From CAYRKQ01 sp964424985 (GTDB lineage Bacteria > Patescibacteriota > Saccharimonadia > Saccharimonadales > UBA7683): 60,197 nucleotides of DNA. The stretch lies in the NCBI GenBank assembly GCA_964424985.1, contig CAYRKQ010000003.1, positions 1 to 60,197 of the forward strand, read 5' to 3'. Position numbers and translations under genes: made by a program. Position 1 is the stretch's first letter. Every line of letters starts with the position of its first letter. Positions 1-8,033 of the stretch are shown in pieces. Below the pieces are notes generated by a model. That model was not told where the DNA came from, searched no databases, and saw only the letters and a program-made list of their open reading frames with translations.

Positions 1-53
1 ACTCTCGTCTCCAGCTTGGAAGGCTGGCATAATAGCCACTATACAACACCCGC
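1..53 (-). tRNA. tRNA-Gly (TCC), 3' part cut off by window edge
   Basis: Read on the minus strand, the sequence begins GCGGGTG (acceptor 5' strand, 53-47), continues through a D arm and an anticodon stem CCAGC/GCTGG with loop CTTCCAA, giving anticodon TCC (Gly). The variable region and the start of the T arm are visible; the rest lies outside the window. A TATAAT box on the same strand (71-66) could be its promoter. It is divergent from the sortase gene. Confidence 0.85.
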
Positions 54-109
54 AAGATCGAACTTATTATATCAAAAAAACTATCCGAATTTTGCTATAA
101 TTAAAGGAC

Positions 110-730
110 ATGCATTTTCGTCATAAAAATGGAGTAAAAAAGAAGCCCGGGTGGAAGTCAAACATACTGTTGGCTCTGTCTTTAATAATGCTTTGCGGCG
201 GGCTCTACTTATTGCTGCTGGTAATGACGCCAAACATCGCCCCTCTTTACCCGGTAGAACAGATTGACATTAATAGTCTGGGCGAGCCTCAAGGAGATAG
301 AATTGTTATTCCAAAGGTGGGGATTAACGTAGAATTTCGTACCGGCGGTGAAGAAGTGCTGAATGATTACGCGTGGCATCGCTTTCCGGAACGCGGCGAT
401 CCACTTAAGGGCGGTAACTTTATTATTTCAGCACACCGTTTTGAAATTGGCTTAACACCTGGTGAAACGCGCAAAAAATCGCCGTTTTATCATATGGAAA
501 AAGTCGCAGTAGGCGATCAAGTTATCATTGATTACAAGGGTAAGCGTTACGGCTACGAGGTAACTGAAAAAAAGCAGGTGAAGCCTAACCAAGTTGAAAT
601 TGAAGAACCAAGCGATGAAGCCAAGCTGACAATATACACCTGTACGCTCGGTGGTGAAAACGACGGCCGCGAAGTCTTTATTGCCAAGCCACTGGGTGAG
701 GTGAAAGATGGAGCGGTCGGAGCCTCCTAG
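110..730 (+). CDS. Sortase (class E/D-like transpeptidase)
   Basis: A 206-aa membrane-anchored sortase. An N-terminal basic stretch is followed by one transmembrane segment (about residues 20-42), then the sortase beta-barrel. The catalytic triad is visible: His in FIISAHRF, Cys in IYTCTLGG and Arg in NDGREVF. Sortases cleave a C-terminal sorting motif and attach the protein to cell-wall precursors outside the membrane. Five proteins in this window end with LAxTG, a hydrophobic segment and a basic tail; LAxTG is the motif known for class E sortases, so these are its likely substrates. The start is supported by TATAAT at 96-101, eight bases before ATG, suggesting a leaderless mRNA. Confidence 0.9.
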   Translation: MHFRHKNGVKKKPGWKSNILLALSLIMLCGGLYLLLLVMTPNIAPLYPVEQIDINSLGEPQGDRIVIPKVGINVEFRTGGEEVLNDYAWHRFPERGDPLKGGNFIISAHRFEIGLTPGETRKKSPFYHMEKVAVGDQVIIDYKGKRYGYEVTEKKQVKPNQVEIEEPSDEAKLTIYTCTLGGENDGREVFIAKPLGEVKDGAVGAS

Positions 731-761
731 CGTCTAACTCAAAACTAAACACGTCTTCATG

Positions 762-862
762 GCCTGTCATCCTGAACTTGATTCAGGATCCAGTATTTTA
801 TTGATCAGATCCTGAATCAAGTTCGACAGGCTCACTGTAAACAAGTTCAGGATGACGCAAGT
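762..862. repeat. Dispersed inverted-repeat element, copy 1
   Basis: A non-coding block with the arms GTCATCCTGAACTTG and CAAGTTCAGGATGAC at its ends and an inner inverted pair around GATCCTGAATCAAG. The same arms recur at 43129-43226, 44983-45052 and, partly, at 60150-60197. It lies between two co-directional genes and could act as a transcript-end hairpin. It has no coding potential. Confidence 0.8.
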
Positions 863-948
863 AGGGTTTTGGGAGCCAAACACACAGACTTGCCTAGACC
901 AAATCACTTATGCTATAACTTAATATAGTTTACAAAGAAATAAAAACT

Positions 949-1536
949 ATGCGTAGATACATAACCTCAATTTTGCCGACACCAGCTCAGTGGATCAGCT
1001 TCTTAATTTTGCCGCTCATCTTTAGTGTCTACTTTCTTATCACGCGCTATTCAGACCAGTTTATTACCACCCAGGGCGTTGATTACATTGCTGTGCAAGA
1101 CAGTGTACTCGCTTCACTATATCTTACTGGCCAGCTAAGTGAATGGTTTACGCGGTTTATGGATTTTGCGTTTTGGGGAGTTTTAGCCTCCATCGTGATT
1201 TTAGTGGGCTGGGGGTTTAGCGTAGCGCGAACCTCAGTTGAAAATCACGTGACTGAACAAACCTTTGTAAACTTTCAGAAGAATAAGCAAGACTGGCATG
1301 GCAACTTTATAATAGTGGCCATCATAAAAGTAATACTTGTATTCACTATTGTATACTGCGTCTTCTCATTTATCGCTATCGCACTGCCGCGCCTGGCACT
1401 AGGCATTGCTCAGTGTGTGCAGGCAATTACCTGGCCACACCTGCAAACGGTTCTGCTGGGCATAGTACTGATGGTTTTTTACCAAGCCTTGATAGTGAGT
1501 GCGGTCAAGCTGCTCAAAATTACCCGAGCCGATTAG
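949..1536 (+). CDS. Four-helix membrane protein of unknown function
   Basis: A 195-aa integral membrane protein that I do not recognise. Hydrophobic segments lie at about residues 15-32, 72-92, 118-148 and 162-185. The polar part between the second and third segments (VENHVTEQTFVNFQKNKQD) is probably cytoplasmic. A TATAAC box at 913-918 lies 30 bases upstream with no strong Shine-Dalgarno. The gene stands alone between the dispersed repeat and the DUF4214-like gene, and nothing in the context gives it a role. Confidence 0.75.
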   Translation: MRRYITSILPTPAQWISFLILPLIFSVYFLITRYSDQFITTQGVDYIAVQDSVLASLYLTGQLSEWFTRFMDFAFWGVLASIVILVGWGFSVARTSVENHVTEQTFVNFQKNKQDWHGNFIIVAIIKVILVFTIVYCVFSFIAIALPRLALGIAQCVQAITWPHLQTVLLGIVLMVFYQALIVSAVKLLKITRAD

Positions 1537-1614
1537 TTTTCCACACCCATTGTAATATATATAACGCTTATGATATAAAGTAAGCTATAACAAATAACAT
1601 AAAAAGGCATACCT

Positions 1615-2994
1615 GTGGTACAAAAGAAACCATCAAAATCAAACGGCTGGAAAAGAACCGGCAAGACGAGTATAAAAAATCAAAGTAAGTTCAACTGGAA
1701 AAAATATCTTCCAATTATCTTATTGGTAGCTGTCGTTGGCGGCTTCTTCGTCTGGCGCTCTTTTGCTGCCACTAAACTTTACCCTTATCAGTACTCCGTT
1801 TATCAGTGCGCCAGCTTTAACAAAGACAAAGTCCCACTAGAAAATAAGTGTATCAATGAAAGCGCTGAATCGCTGACCTACCGCCTGTATGAAGGTTTGA
1901 CAGACAAAGCACCTGACTCCAAAGGCTATGCTTCCTGGACCCAGAAACTTGCCGGTGATCGCACCAAACCCACCGATGTTGCCAGCGCCATGGCAGCCAA
2001 TGCTGCTATCAATAAATCTGCCAACAAAGAATTCGTTGGCTCTACCTATGTTCGCATGCACGGCAAGAAGATCGACGCCGAAGGTCAAGCCTACTGGAAG
2101 AAACAACTTGACGCCAAAGCCTGGAGCCGCGGCAAGATGCTGGCTCACTGGGCTGCCCAAGCTACCGCTAAACAAGCCAATCAAAAAGCCTTTGCCACCT
2201 ACCTCAAAACTGCACCAAAGGTAAAGGTTGTTGAAACCGCTGTTAAAGAGCGTGATGTCCGTCTGGTAAAATCGACCCAGGCCGCCAGCGAAGCCAAAAA
2301 GCAATACGATTCAATTAAAGGCTTGCCAGCAGCCAGTCGCGCCCCACGTGACGCATCGGCCAAACGGGCTCAAAAGAACCCACCAGCTGCGGCCGATCTT
2401 CAAGCCATATCGGGAGATCAAAAGACCGTTCAAGGTAATGTTGCGAAAGCCAAGACAGCACTTGCTAAAATTAAAGAGAACGAAAAAACAACCAAAGCAT
2501 TTTACGACCGCGCCGCAGAAGTAGCCGCCTACTCTCCAGATATCTCCGCGGCCGGCATCAAGAAACAGTACGACACCGCTGTAAAGTACCGTAAAGACAC
2601 CGAAAGCGCCATAGCCGGCCTGAACAAGATAAACAGCGAAATAGCTGCTAGCTACAAGACGGCTGAGGGGAAGTACAAGGCAGAGCAGAAAAGGCTCGCA
2701 GATATAGAGGCGGCAAAGTGTAAAACAGGTACCGACTACAATGGATCCGCCGATGGGTGCGGGAAAGCTCCTGTATACTCCTATCCAAGTGGCCAGAACT
2801 GTAATTATGCCGGTGGCGGCTGGAGTATGCGCACAGCCCCTATTGAGGCTTATCCCTCACGAAATAAGTACCGCTGTGTAAAGCCTGGCGTAGCAGCTAA
2901 ATCAGCAGTCCTCACGTGTTACTCTAACTACGAAAAGATTGTTATGAATGACGGCTGGACGGCGTGTAGACTAAAGGGCACAACAGCTCGATAG
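1615..2994 (+). CDS. Type II membrane-anchored extracellular protein with DUF4214-like repeats
   Basis: A 459-aa protein with a GTG start. A basic N-terminus (residues 1-33) is followed by one transmembrane segment ending WRSFAAT, the same anchor design as the CAP protein at 57499. Residues about 75-190 contain two units resembling DUF4214 (LYEGLTDKAPDSKGYASW and MHGKKIDAEGQAYWKKQL), a family found in surface and adhesin-like proteins. Residues about 200-350 are Ala/Lys-rich and probably coiled coil. The C-terminus has several Cys (CKTGTDYNGSADGC, NCNY, CYSNYEK, ACRL), suggesting a disulfide-bonded external domain. Its function is unknown; a wall- or envelope-associated role is inferred. Confidence 0.8.
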   Translation: MVQKKPSKSNGWKRTGKTSIKNQSKFNWKKYLPIILLVAVVGGFFVWRSFAATKLYPYQYSVYQCASFNKDKVPLENKCINESAESLTYRLYEGLTDKAPDSKGYASWTQKLAGDRTKPTDVASAMAANAAINKSANKEFVGSTYVRMHGKKIDAEGQAYWKKQLDAKAWSRGKMLAHWAAQATAKQANQKAFATYLKTAPKVKVVETAVKERDVRLVKSTQAASEAKKQYDSIKGLPAASRAPRDASAKRAQKNPPAAADLQAISGDQKTVQGNVAKAKTALAKIKENEKTTKAFYDRAAEVAAYSPDISAAGIKKQYDTAVKYRKDTESAIAGLNKINSEIAASYKTAEGKYKAEQKRLADIEAAKCKTGTDYNGSADGCGKAPVYSYPSGQNCNYAGGGWSMRTAPIEAYPSRNKYRCVKPGVAAKSAVLTCYSNYEKIVMNDGWTACRLKGTTAR

Positions 2995-3026
2995 AGAAGT
3001 CGAGCCTAGGCTACTGCACAATGAGA

Positions 3027-4541
3027 TTAGCTGGAGTGGGGGGTGATTTTGGCGCCTAGTTTGTTGAGGCGCTGGGCGAAGTCTTCGTAGCCGCGGTTGA
3101 TGGAATAGGTGTTTCTTAAAATACTGGTGCCGGGGGCGGCTAACATGGTGATTAAAATAATCACGGCTGGCCGCAGAGCTGGCGGGCAGTTGATGTCGGC
3201 TGCCTCAAATTTGCTGGGGCCAGTAATATAAATTCGGTGCGGGTCGGCCAGTTTGACATCGACACCAAGCTTACGCAACTCGGTGAGGTACAAGGCTCGA
3301 TCTTCGTAGCTCCAATCATGAATGAGGGTGGTGCCTTTGGCTCTGGCAACAATCGGCGCAAAGAAGGGGAGGTTGTCCATATTGATGCCCGGGTGGGTGA
3401 GGGCGTGAAGCTTATCTTCTGGCGCCCGCAGCTCATCTACTTCAAGAGGGGTGATGTCTACCAAGTCAGTACGGCCATTTTCGGCTTTATACGGCTGCGA
3501 AAGTTTTAACTTACAACCCATTTTTTCGAGACGCAGCAGCTCTACTCGGAGAAAATCGATTGGACAGCGTTTGATAGTAATGTGCGAATTAGTGGTGATG
3601 GCGGCCGAAAGAAAACTCATGGCTTCAATTGGATCCTCGCTGGGGGCGTAGGTAACATTTTTGTTAATTTCGTAGGCACCGTGGACGGTAAGGGTGTTGG
3701 TGCCAATGCCGTCAATTTTTACCCCGAGCTTTTCTAGGAAGAAACACATGTCTTGCACCATGTAGTTGCTACTAATATTTCGCAGTACGGTGGTGCCTTC
3801 GGTAAGGGCGGCGGCCATCAGGGCGTTTTCGCTCACGGTCTCACCCATTTCGTAAAGCGTAATATCTTTCGCCACCTTCTTCCGCGTGGTAGCGTGGTAG
3901 TAATTATTTTTAGTCACCACGTCGACGCCAAATTCTTTCAAAGCGTACAGATGTGGAGCAACGGTGCGTTTGCCAAGTTTGCAGCCACCGGCATAGGGAA
4001 GCTTAAAGTCTTTATAGTCGTGCATCAGCGCGCCAAGGTACATAATGACACTGCGGGTTTTTCGAGCAGCTTTGACATCCATTTTTTCAAGTTTAAGGCG
4101 TTTGGGTGGGTCAATGAACAAATCACCGTTTGGCAGCCAGTCAACTTTTACGCCAATACTGGCCAGCACTTCAATTAAACGGTAAACCTCTTCAATTTTT
4201 GGCACTTTCTTAAGAATGGTCGTGCCTTTATTGAGCAGCGCAGCGCAGAGTAAGCCAACCGTACCGTTCTTACTAACCTTTACATCAACTGAGCCTCTTA
4301 ATTTGTGGCCGCCTTCAACTTTTAAATTAGACGAACTATCCCCCAGATTAATGAGAGATTTGTCCAGCACATCACTAATACGAGCCAGCATCTCTAGCGT
4401 AATATTTTGGCCACCACTTTCAATACGGTTAATGGCACTTTGCGAGGTGCCCAGCTTCTCGGCCAGCTCTTTTTGCGTTAAGCCCTGTTGCGTCCGAGCC
4501 CGCTGTATCAGATCGCCAATCTTCTGCTGATAGTCTTTCAT
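3027..4541 (-). CDS. murA: HTH-fused UDP-GlcNAc 1-carboxyvinyltransferase (MurA)
   Basis: A 504-aa fusion. Residues 1-70 form an XRE-type helix-turn-helix (GLTQKELAEKLGTSQSAINRI). From about residue 75 to the end is an EPSP-synthase-fold MurA, which transfers enolpyruvate from PEP to UDP-GlcNAc in the first committed peptidoglycan step. Catalytic features are kept: the Lys-Asn pair in KVSKNGTVGLL and the PEP-reactive Cys in AGGCKLGKRTVAPH. Ordinary MurA is about 420 aa, so the extra length is the HTH. A TATAAT box lies seven bases before ATG on this strand, and a 16-bp perfect palindrome sits just upstream (4557-4572). This invites autoregulation, which is inference. Confidence 0.9.
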   Translation of the reverse strand: MKDYQQKIGDLIQRARTQQGLTQKELAEKLGTSQSAINRIESGGQNITLEMLARISDVLDKSLINLGDSSSNLKVEGGHKLRGSVDVKVSKNGTVGLLCAALLNKGTTILKKVPKIEEVYRLIEVLASIGVKVDWLPNGDLFIDPPKRLKLEKMDVKAARKTRSVIMYLGALMHDYKDFKLPYAGGCKLGKRTVAPHLYALKEFGVDVVTKNNYYHATTRKKVAKDITLYEMGETVSENALMAAALTEGTTVLRNISSNYMVQDMCFFLEKLGVKIDGIGTNTLTVHGAYEINKNVTYAPSEDPIEAMSFLSAAITTNSHITIKRCPIDFLRVELLRLEKMGCKLKLSQPYKAENGRTDLVDITPLEVDELRAPEDKLHALTHPGINMDNLPFFAPIVARAKGTTLIHDWSYEDRALYLTELRKLGVDVKLADPHRIYITGPSKFEAADINCPPALRPAVIILITMLAAPGTSILRNTYSINRGYEDFAQRLNKLGAKITPHSS

Positions 4542-4548
4542 CGCCTCT

Positions 4549-4572
4549 ATTATAACATATCATATATGATAT
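4549..4572 (-). promoter_or_regulatory. murA promoter with 16-bp palindromic operator candidate
   Basis: The minus-strand TATAAT (4554-4549) lies seven bases before the murA start. Immediately upstream, 4557-4572 reads ATATCATATATGATAT, a perfect palindrome of the kind bound by XRE-family dimers. It lies in the 124-bp divergent region shared with glyA, so it might also affect glyA. Confidence 0.55.
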
Positions 4573-4665
4573 ATTGGTGAATTTGCTTTTGTCGGTGGTA
4601 TACTAAAACACATGATATAACAAAGCCATATCTTTTAGAGATAACGTTAAAAAGAGGGAGTTGAT

Positions 4666-5949
4666 ATGGCACTTAAAGATGATATTTTACAACAGCTAGT
4701 TGAGGCAGAAGAAAAACGGCAACGCGAAGGGCTGGAACTTATTCCTTCCGAAAATTACGTTTCTAAAGATGTGCTTGAAGCCCTAGGCTCCGTGTTTACC
4801 AATAAGTACTCCGAAGGCTACCCTGGTAAGCGCTGGTATGGCGGCCAGGTAAATACCGATCAAGTCGAAACCATTGCCATTGAGCGCGCCAAACAGTTAT
4901 TTAAGGCAGATCACGCCAACGTGCAGCCGCTTTCAGGCGCGCCGGCGAACGTTGCCGTCTACCACGCCTGGTTGCAGCCTGGTGACACCGTACTGGGCAT
5001 GGATCTGGGTCACGGCGGTCACCTCACACACGGCAGTCCAGTGACGACCATGTCCAAACTTTATAACTTTGTGCGCTATAAAATGAAAGATGTAGAAACG
5101 GGCGAAATAGATTACGACGAACTGCGTGAACTGGCGATAAAACATAAACCGAAAATTATTATTGCCGGCTTTTCAGCCTATCCGCGCGAGTTGGACTATC
5201 AAAAGTTTGCCGATATAGCGGGTGAGGTGAACGCCATGGCCATGGCCGATATGGCGCACGTTGCGGGCTTAATTGTCGGCGGCGTGGCTAAAAATCCGTT
5301 CGATTACGGCTTTCACGTTATCACCACCACAACCCATAAGACATTACGAGGTCCACGAGGTGGCTTAATTTTAACGCGCGGTACCAACTCAGGCTCACTC
5401 GCCAAAGTAGAAAAAACGTTAGAGAATCTGCCGACTCTTATTGATAAATCAGTCTTCCCGGGTCTTCAGGGTGGCCCACACATGAGTCAGATTTTGGCTA
5501 AAGCCGTGGCGTTTGGTGAAGCCCAGCAGCCAGAATTTAAAACGTATGCCCAGCAGATTGTGCGCAACGCTAAGAAGTTAGCCGACGAACTGATGAAACG
5601 GGGCTTCAAGTTAGTCACCAACGGCACCGACAATCACCTCATGCTGGTTGATATCTACACGTCATTTGGCATTGATGGCAAAGTGGCTGAAACGGTGCTA
5701 GACGAAATTGGCTTAACGCTCAACAAAAACCCCATTGCCGATGATCCCCTGCCGCCCTTCAAACCTTCTGGTATTCGTCTGGGCACACCAGCCATCACCA
5801 CCCGTGGCATGAAAGAAGAGCACATGGAGCAAGTAGCCGAATGGATGAAGCGTGCAATTATTGGTAGATCAGACACCAAGAAACTCCTAGCTTTGAAAAA
5901 CGAAGTTAAAGAACTGTGCCTTCAGCTTCCTTTGCCCAGCGACAACTAA
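4666..5949 (+). CDS. glyA: Serine hydroxymethyltransferase
   Basis: A 427-aa PLP enzyme that interconverts serine and glycine while loading one-carbon units onto tetrahydrofolate in the cytosol. Family landmarks are EGYPGKRWYGG near the N-terminus, the DMAHVAGLI block, and the PLP-lysine motif TTTTHKTLRGPRGG. Length is typical. The start is supported by a purine-rich Shine-Dalgarno (GAGGGAG) and a TATACT box at 4599-4604, giving a leader of about 55 nt, unlike many neighbours. Together with folD at 20300 it supplies C1-folate metabolism. It converges on the site-2 protease gene with only 3 bp between stops. Confidence 0.97.
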   Translation: MALKDDILQQLVEAEEKRQREGLELIPSENYVSKDVLEALGSVFTNKYSEGYPGKRWYGGQVNTDQVETIAIERAKQLFKADHANVQPLSGAPANVAVYHAWLQPGDTVLGMDLGHGGHLTHGSPVTTMSKLYNFVRYKMKDVETGEIDYDELRELAIKHKPKIIIAGFSAYPRELDYQKFADIAGEVNAMAMADMAHVAGLIVGGVAKNPFDYGFHVITTTTHKTLRGPRGGLILTRGTNSGSLAKVEKTLENLPTLIDKSVFPGLQGGPHMSQILAKAVAFGEAQQPEFKTYAQQIVRNAKKLADELMKRGFKLVTNGTDNHLMLVDIYTSFGIDGKVAETVLDEIGLTLNKNPIADDPLPPFKPSGIRLGTPAITTRGMKEEHMEQVAEWMKRAIIGRSDTKKLLALKNEVKELCLQLPLPSDN

Positions 5950-5952
5950 ATA

Positions 5953-6615
5953 TTAACCTGCAAAGAACCGAATGAGTGCAAGGTTAATTGATGTAATAAT
6001 CGGTGCAATAAACGGGAAGCCAACAAGCATGAAGAGCAAAATTGCCGTAAATCCCATTCCCTCAATTTGTTCCATGACTTTTTGCAAACCTTCAGGTGCA
6101 AAAGCATAGAGCACGCGGGAACCATCGAGTGGCGGAAAAGGGATCATATTAAAGACGAACAGACCGACGTTCATAAATACCGAAAAGGCGAGGAAGCCGC
6201 TCATAAAGTTACTGCCAAGCACGAGGCTACCGTTTGCAAGAAAGTCTAAGACTGTGGGATCCCACACGCGAAGCAAGAGAATGCTAAGAATCGCCAAAAG
6301 CAAGTTTGTCAGTGGGCCAGCAATACCAACCAGCGCCATACCAAATTCTTCAAACTTTAGACGGGCAAAGTTAATAGGAACAGGTTTAGCAGCGGCAAAC
6401 GGTGGCATACCGAGCAACACCAGAACAAGGGGCAGGGCAACAGTGGTAATTGGGTCAATGTGCTTAAGGGGATTAAGCGAGATACGACCAAGCATTTTTG
6501 CAGTGTCATCTCCCAGCCAATAGCCAACGACGCTATGCATCATTTCATGCAGCGAAATCGCCACCAAAAGTGCCGGAATGGCATACAAAATATACATTAA
6601 TGTCTCAGACTGCAT
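5953..6615 (-). CDS. Site-2 protease-like M50 metalloprotease
   Basis: A 220-aa polytopic membrane protein of the minimal M50 (S2P) family. The zinc ligands are in HEMMH near the N-terminus, and the second conserved motif is NMIPFPPLDGSRVL, where Asp completes the zinc site. At least four to five hydrophobic segments surround these motifs. Minimal S2Ps without a PDZ domain act in intramembrane proteolysis; the substrate is unknown. The start is supported by TATACT seven bases before ATG on the minus strand (6628-6623), a leaderless arrangement. It is co-directional with murB. Confidence 0.9.
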   Translation of the reverse strand: MQSETLMYILYAIPALLVAISLHEMMHSVVGYWLGDDTAKMLGRISLNPLKHIDPITTVALPLVLVLLGMPPFAAAKPVPINFARLKFEEFGMALVGIAGPLTNLLLAILSILLLRVWDPTVLDFLANGSLVLGSNFMSGFLAFSVFMNVGLFVFNMIPFPPLDGSRVLYAFAPEGLQKVMEQIEGMGFTAILLFMLVGFPFIAPIITSINLALIRFFAG

Positions 6616-6639
6616 GAGTACTAGTATAGCATTAACAGA

Positions 6640-7674
6640 TTAAATTAACTCTGGTTCTTGTTCTAGAGTGAGACCGAAGCTGGCGTGAACACTGGTGACG
6701 ATTTTCTGCTTAAACTCCAAAAGATCACCAGTGGTTTTGGCGTGTTCGTTTACCAGCACCAGCGATTGGTTCTTCCAGGTGGCCATGCCGGTAGCTTTGT
6801 CATGATAATTCTTGAGTCCGGCGAGTTCTATTAACTGACCGGCATAGAGCTTGAGCTTGCCATCGTCAGTTTTATGAGAGCGTAGGGTGGGGTAGTGGGT
6901 AAGAAGCTGGGTGTAATTACGCTCATTAATAAGCGGGTTTTTAAAGAAAGAGCCGGTGTTGGCTACTTTTTTAGGATCGGGGAGCTTGGCTTGGCGAATG
7001 GCAATGGTAGCTTGGCGTAAGTGCTGCGGTGATACGTTGTTAAGGGGAATGTTATGCAGCGTGAAATAGCGCTCAAGATCAGCATAAAATGGTGTACTTT
7101 CACTTTTGCGACTCAGTCGCAATTTTATAGAACTGACAATAAACTTATTTTTGTCTTCGCGATTAAAGCGACTGGAACGGTAGGCAAAATTGCAACTCTT
7201 TCGCAAAATGGTTTGCCACTCCTGCTTTTCCAGAGCAAAAGCCCGTAGTGATATCAATGAATCTGAAATTTGCTGGCCGTACGCGCCAATATTTTGAATC
7301 GGTGCCGCTCCGGCGGTACCGGGAATAATGGAAAGGGCAGTAATGTCTGAAAAACCCCGTTCAACACTTTTTGCAACTACTTTGTCCCATTCTTCACCCG
7401 CGCCTACGACCAGCTCTAACACGCCTTTATCTTCAGTCATTTCAAGGCCAGCAATTTGATTAACAATAATGAGCCCCTCAAAGCCTTTGTCTTGAAAAAT
7501 GGTGTTACTGCCGCCACCGACTACATGAATGGCGAGCCTTTCTTTCTTGGCAAAGGTCGCCGCTTCCTCAATGTCTGCCTCGCTGGTGGCAATACACAAA
7601 AAACGAGCATTGCCCCCAAGGCGCATGGTAGAGTACGGTGCCAACGATACATTTTCTTCAATAACCATATCCAT
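6640..7674 (-). CDS. murB: UDP-N-acetylenolpyruvoylglucosamine reductase (MurB)
   Basis: An FAD enzyme that reduces the MurA product to UDP-MurNAc using NADPH. Seen are the FAD-binding motif GGGSNTIF, the block IIPGTAGAAPIQNIGAYG, the catalytic Ser in NTGSFFKNP and a C-terminal Glu-rich end (LEQEPELI). I chose ATG at 7674 (MDMVIEENV) rather than the longer reading frame up to 7701, because TATACT (7685-7680) lies only five bases upstream and conserved sequence begins here; 7668 is an alternative. MurA and MurB lie 2 kb apart on the same strand. The product is about 344 aa. Confidence 0.93.
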   Translation of the reverse strand: MDMVIEENVSLAPYSTMRLGGNARFLCIATSEADIEEAATFAKKERLAIHVVGGGSNTIFQDKGFEGLIIVNQIAGLEMTEDKGVLELVVGAGEEWDKVVAKSVERGFSDITALSIIPGTAGAAPIQNIGAYGQQISDSLISLRAFALEKQEWQTILRKSCNFAYRSSRFNREDKNKFIVSSIKLRLSRKSESTPFYADLERYFTLHNIPLNNVSPQHLRQATIAIRQAKLPDPKKVANTGSFFKNPLINERNYTQLLTHYPTLRSHKTDDGKLKLYAGQLIELAGLKNYHDKATGMATWKNQSLVLVNEHAKTTGDLLEFKQKIVTSVHASFGLTLEQEPELI

Positions 7675-7712
7675 TACCCAGTATACAGTAGTCGTGTACA
7701 TATGTTATCTGT

Positions 7713-7718
7713 TATAAT
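7713..7718 (+). promoter_or_regulatory. -10 box for leader RNA/tRNA-Arg transcript
   Basis: TATAAT at 7713-7718 lies upstream of the leader RNA and tRNA-Arg. A good -35 is not obvious, and the region is shared with the divergent murB promoter. Confidence 0.5.
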
Positions 7719-7732
7719 AACCTGCAGCCAAC

Positions 7733-7846
7733 CAAATTGAGAAACAAAGCCTTTGGCGACTTTTTCAATTTGAGAGGAGGAACATAGCACCAGGTAAAGC
7801 TTTTGGTCTCCAGATCAAAGCGAAACAGGCGTGTGGGTTCCGACGC
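7733..7846 (+). ncRNA. Conserved structured leader RNA, copy 1 (upstream of tRNA-Arg)
   Basis: A 114-nt block collinear with 58333-58445 upstream of ssrA. Shared segments at the same relative spacing are GAACATAGC (7780-7788), AAGCTTTTG (7797-7805), CGAAA (7821-7825) and a final GACGC. Stem 1 (CAAATTGA/TCAATTTG, 7733-7740 with 7765-7772) and the stem after AAGC are kept by different base pairs in the two copies, which indicates selection on RNA structure. The block ends exactly at the mature 5' end of the tRNA. I do not recognise it as SRP RNA, 6S, T-box or RNase P RNA. Confidence 0.65.
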
Positions 7847-7923
7847 GCACCGGTAGCTCAGCTGGATAGAGCATCTGTCTTCGGAACAGAGGGTCGGGGG
7901 TTCGAATCCCTCCCGGTGTACCA
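7847..7923 (+). tRNA. tRNA-Arg (TCG)
   Basis: A 77-nt cloverleaf with encoded CCA. The acceptor GCACCGG pairs with CCGGTGT, the anticodon stem is TCTGT/ACAGA with loop CTTCGGA (anticodon TCG, reading CGA), and the T arm is GGGGG-TTCGAAT-CCCTC. Its last bases (7905-7923) are repeated at 13614, which marks an island boundary. Confidence 0.95.
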
Positions 7924-7924
7924 A
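7905..7924 (+). repeat. attL-like repeat (3' end of tRNA-Arg)
   Basis: The 20-bp sequence AATCCCTCCCGGTGTACCAA is identical at 13614-13633. The two copies enclose a serine recombinase, a Rep gene and cargo, so they are probable attachment-site halves. The tRNA remains intact on this side. Confidence 0.7.
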
Positions 7925-8033
7925 ATTTCTTATGCTTAATTAGACACTAGTTTCAGGTGTCTTGTTACTATTTCAAAACAATGCTAAACTATTACCATAA
8001 GAATTAAGTTAGGTTTCCGGAGTTAATAACCCA

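Noticed and set aside
1837..2304. Long minus-strand ORF opposite the DUF4214-like gene
   Set aside because: Composition and absence of a promoter or ribosome site show it to be a shadow of the plus-strand gene.
7733..7846. Leader RNA as SRP (4.5S) RNA, T-box or RNase P RNA
   Set aside because: The SRP tetraloop domain, the T-box bulge sequence and the RNase P core motifs are not present; some GGAAG-type similarity is superficial.
7712..7924. Minus-strand ORF over the leader RNA and tRNA-Arg
   Set aside because: It runs antisense through the tRNA and a structured RNA, so it is a shadow.
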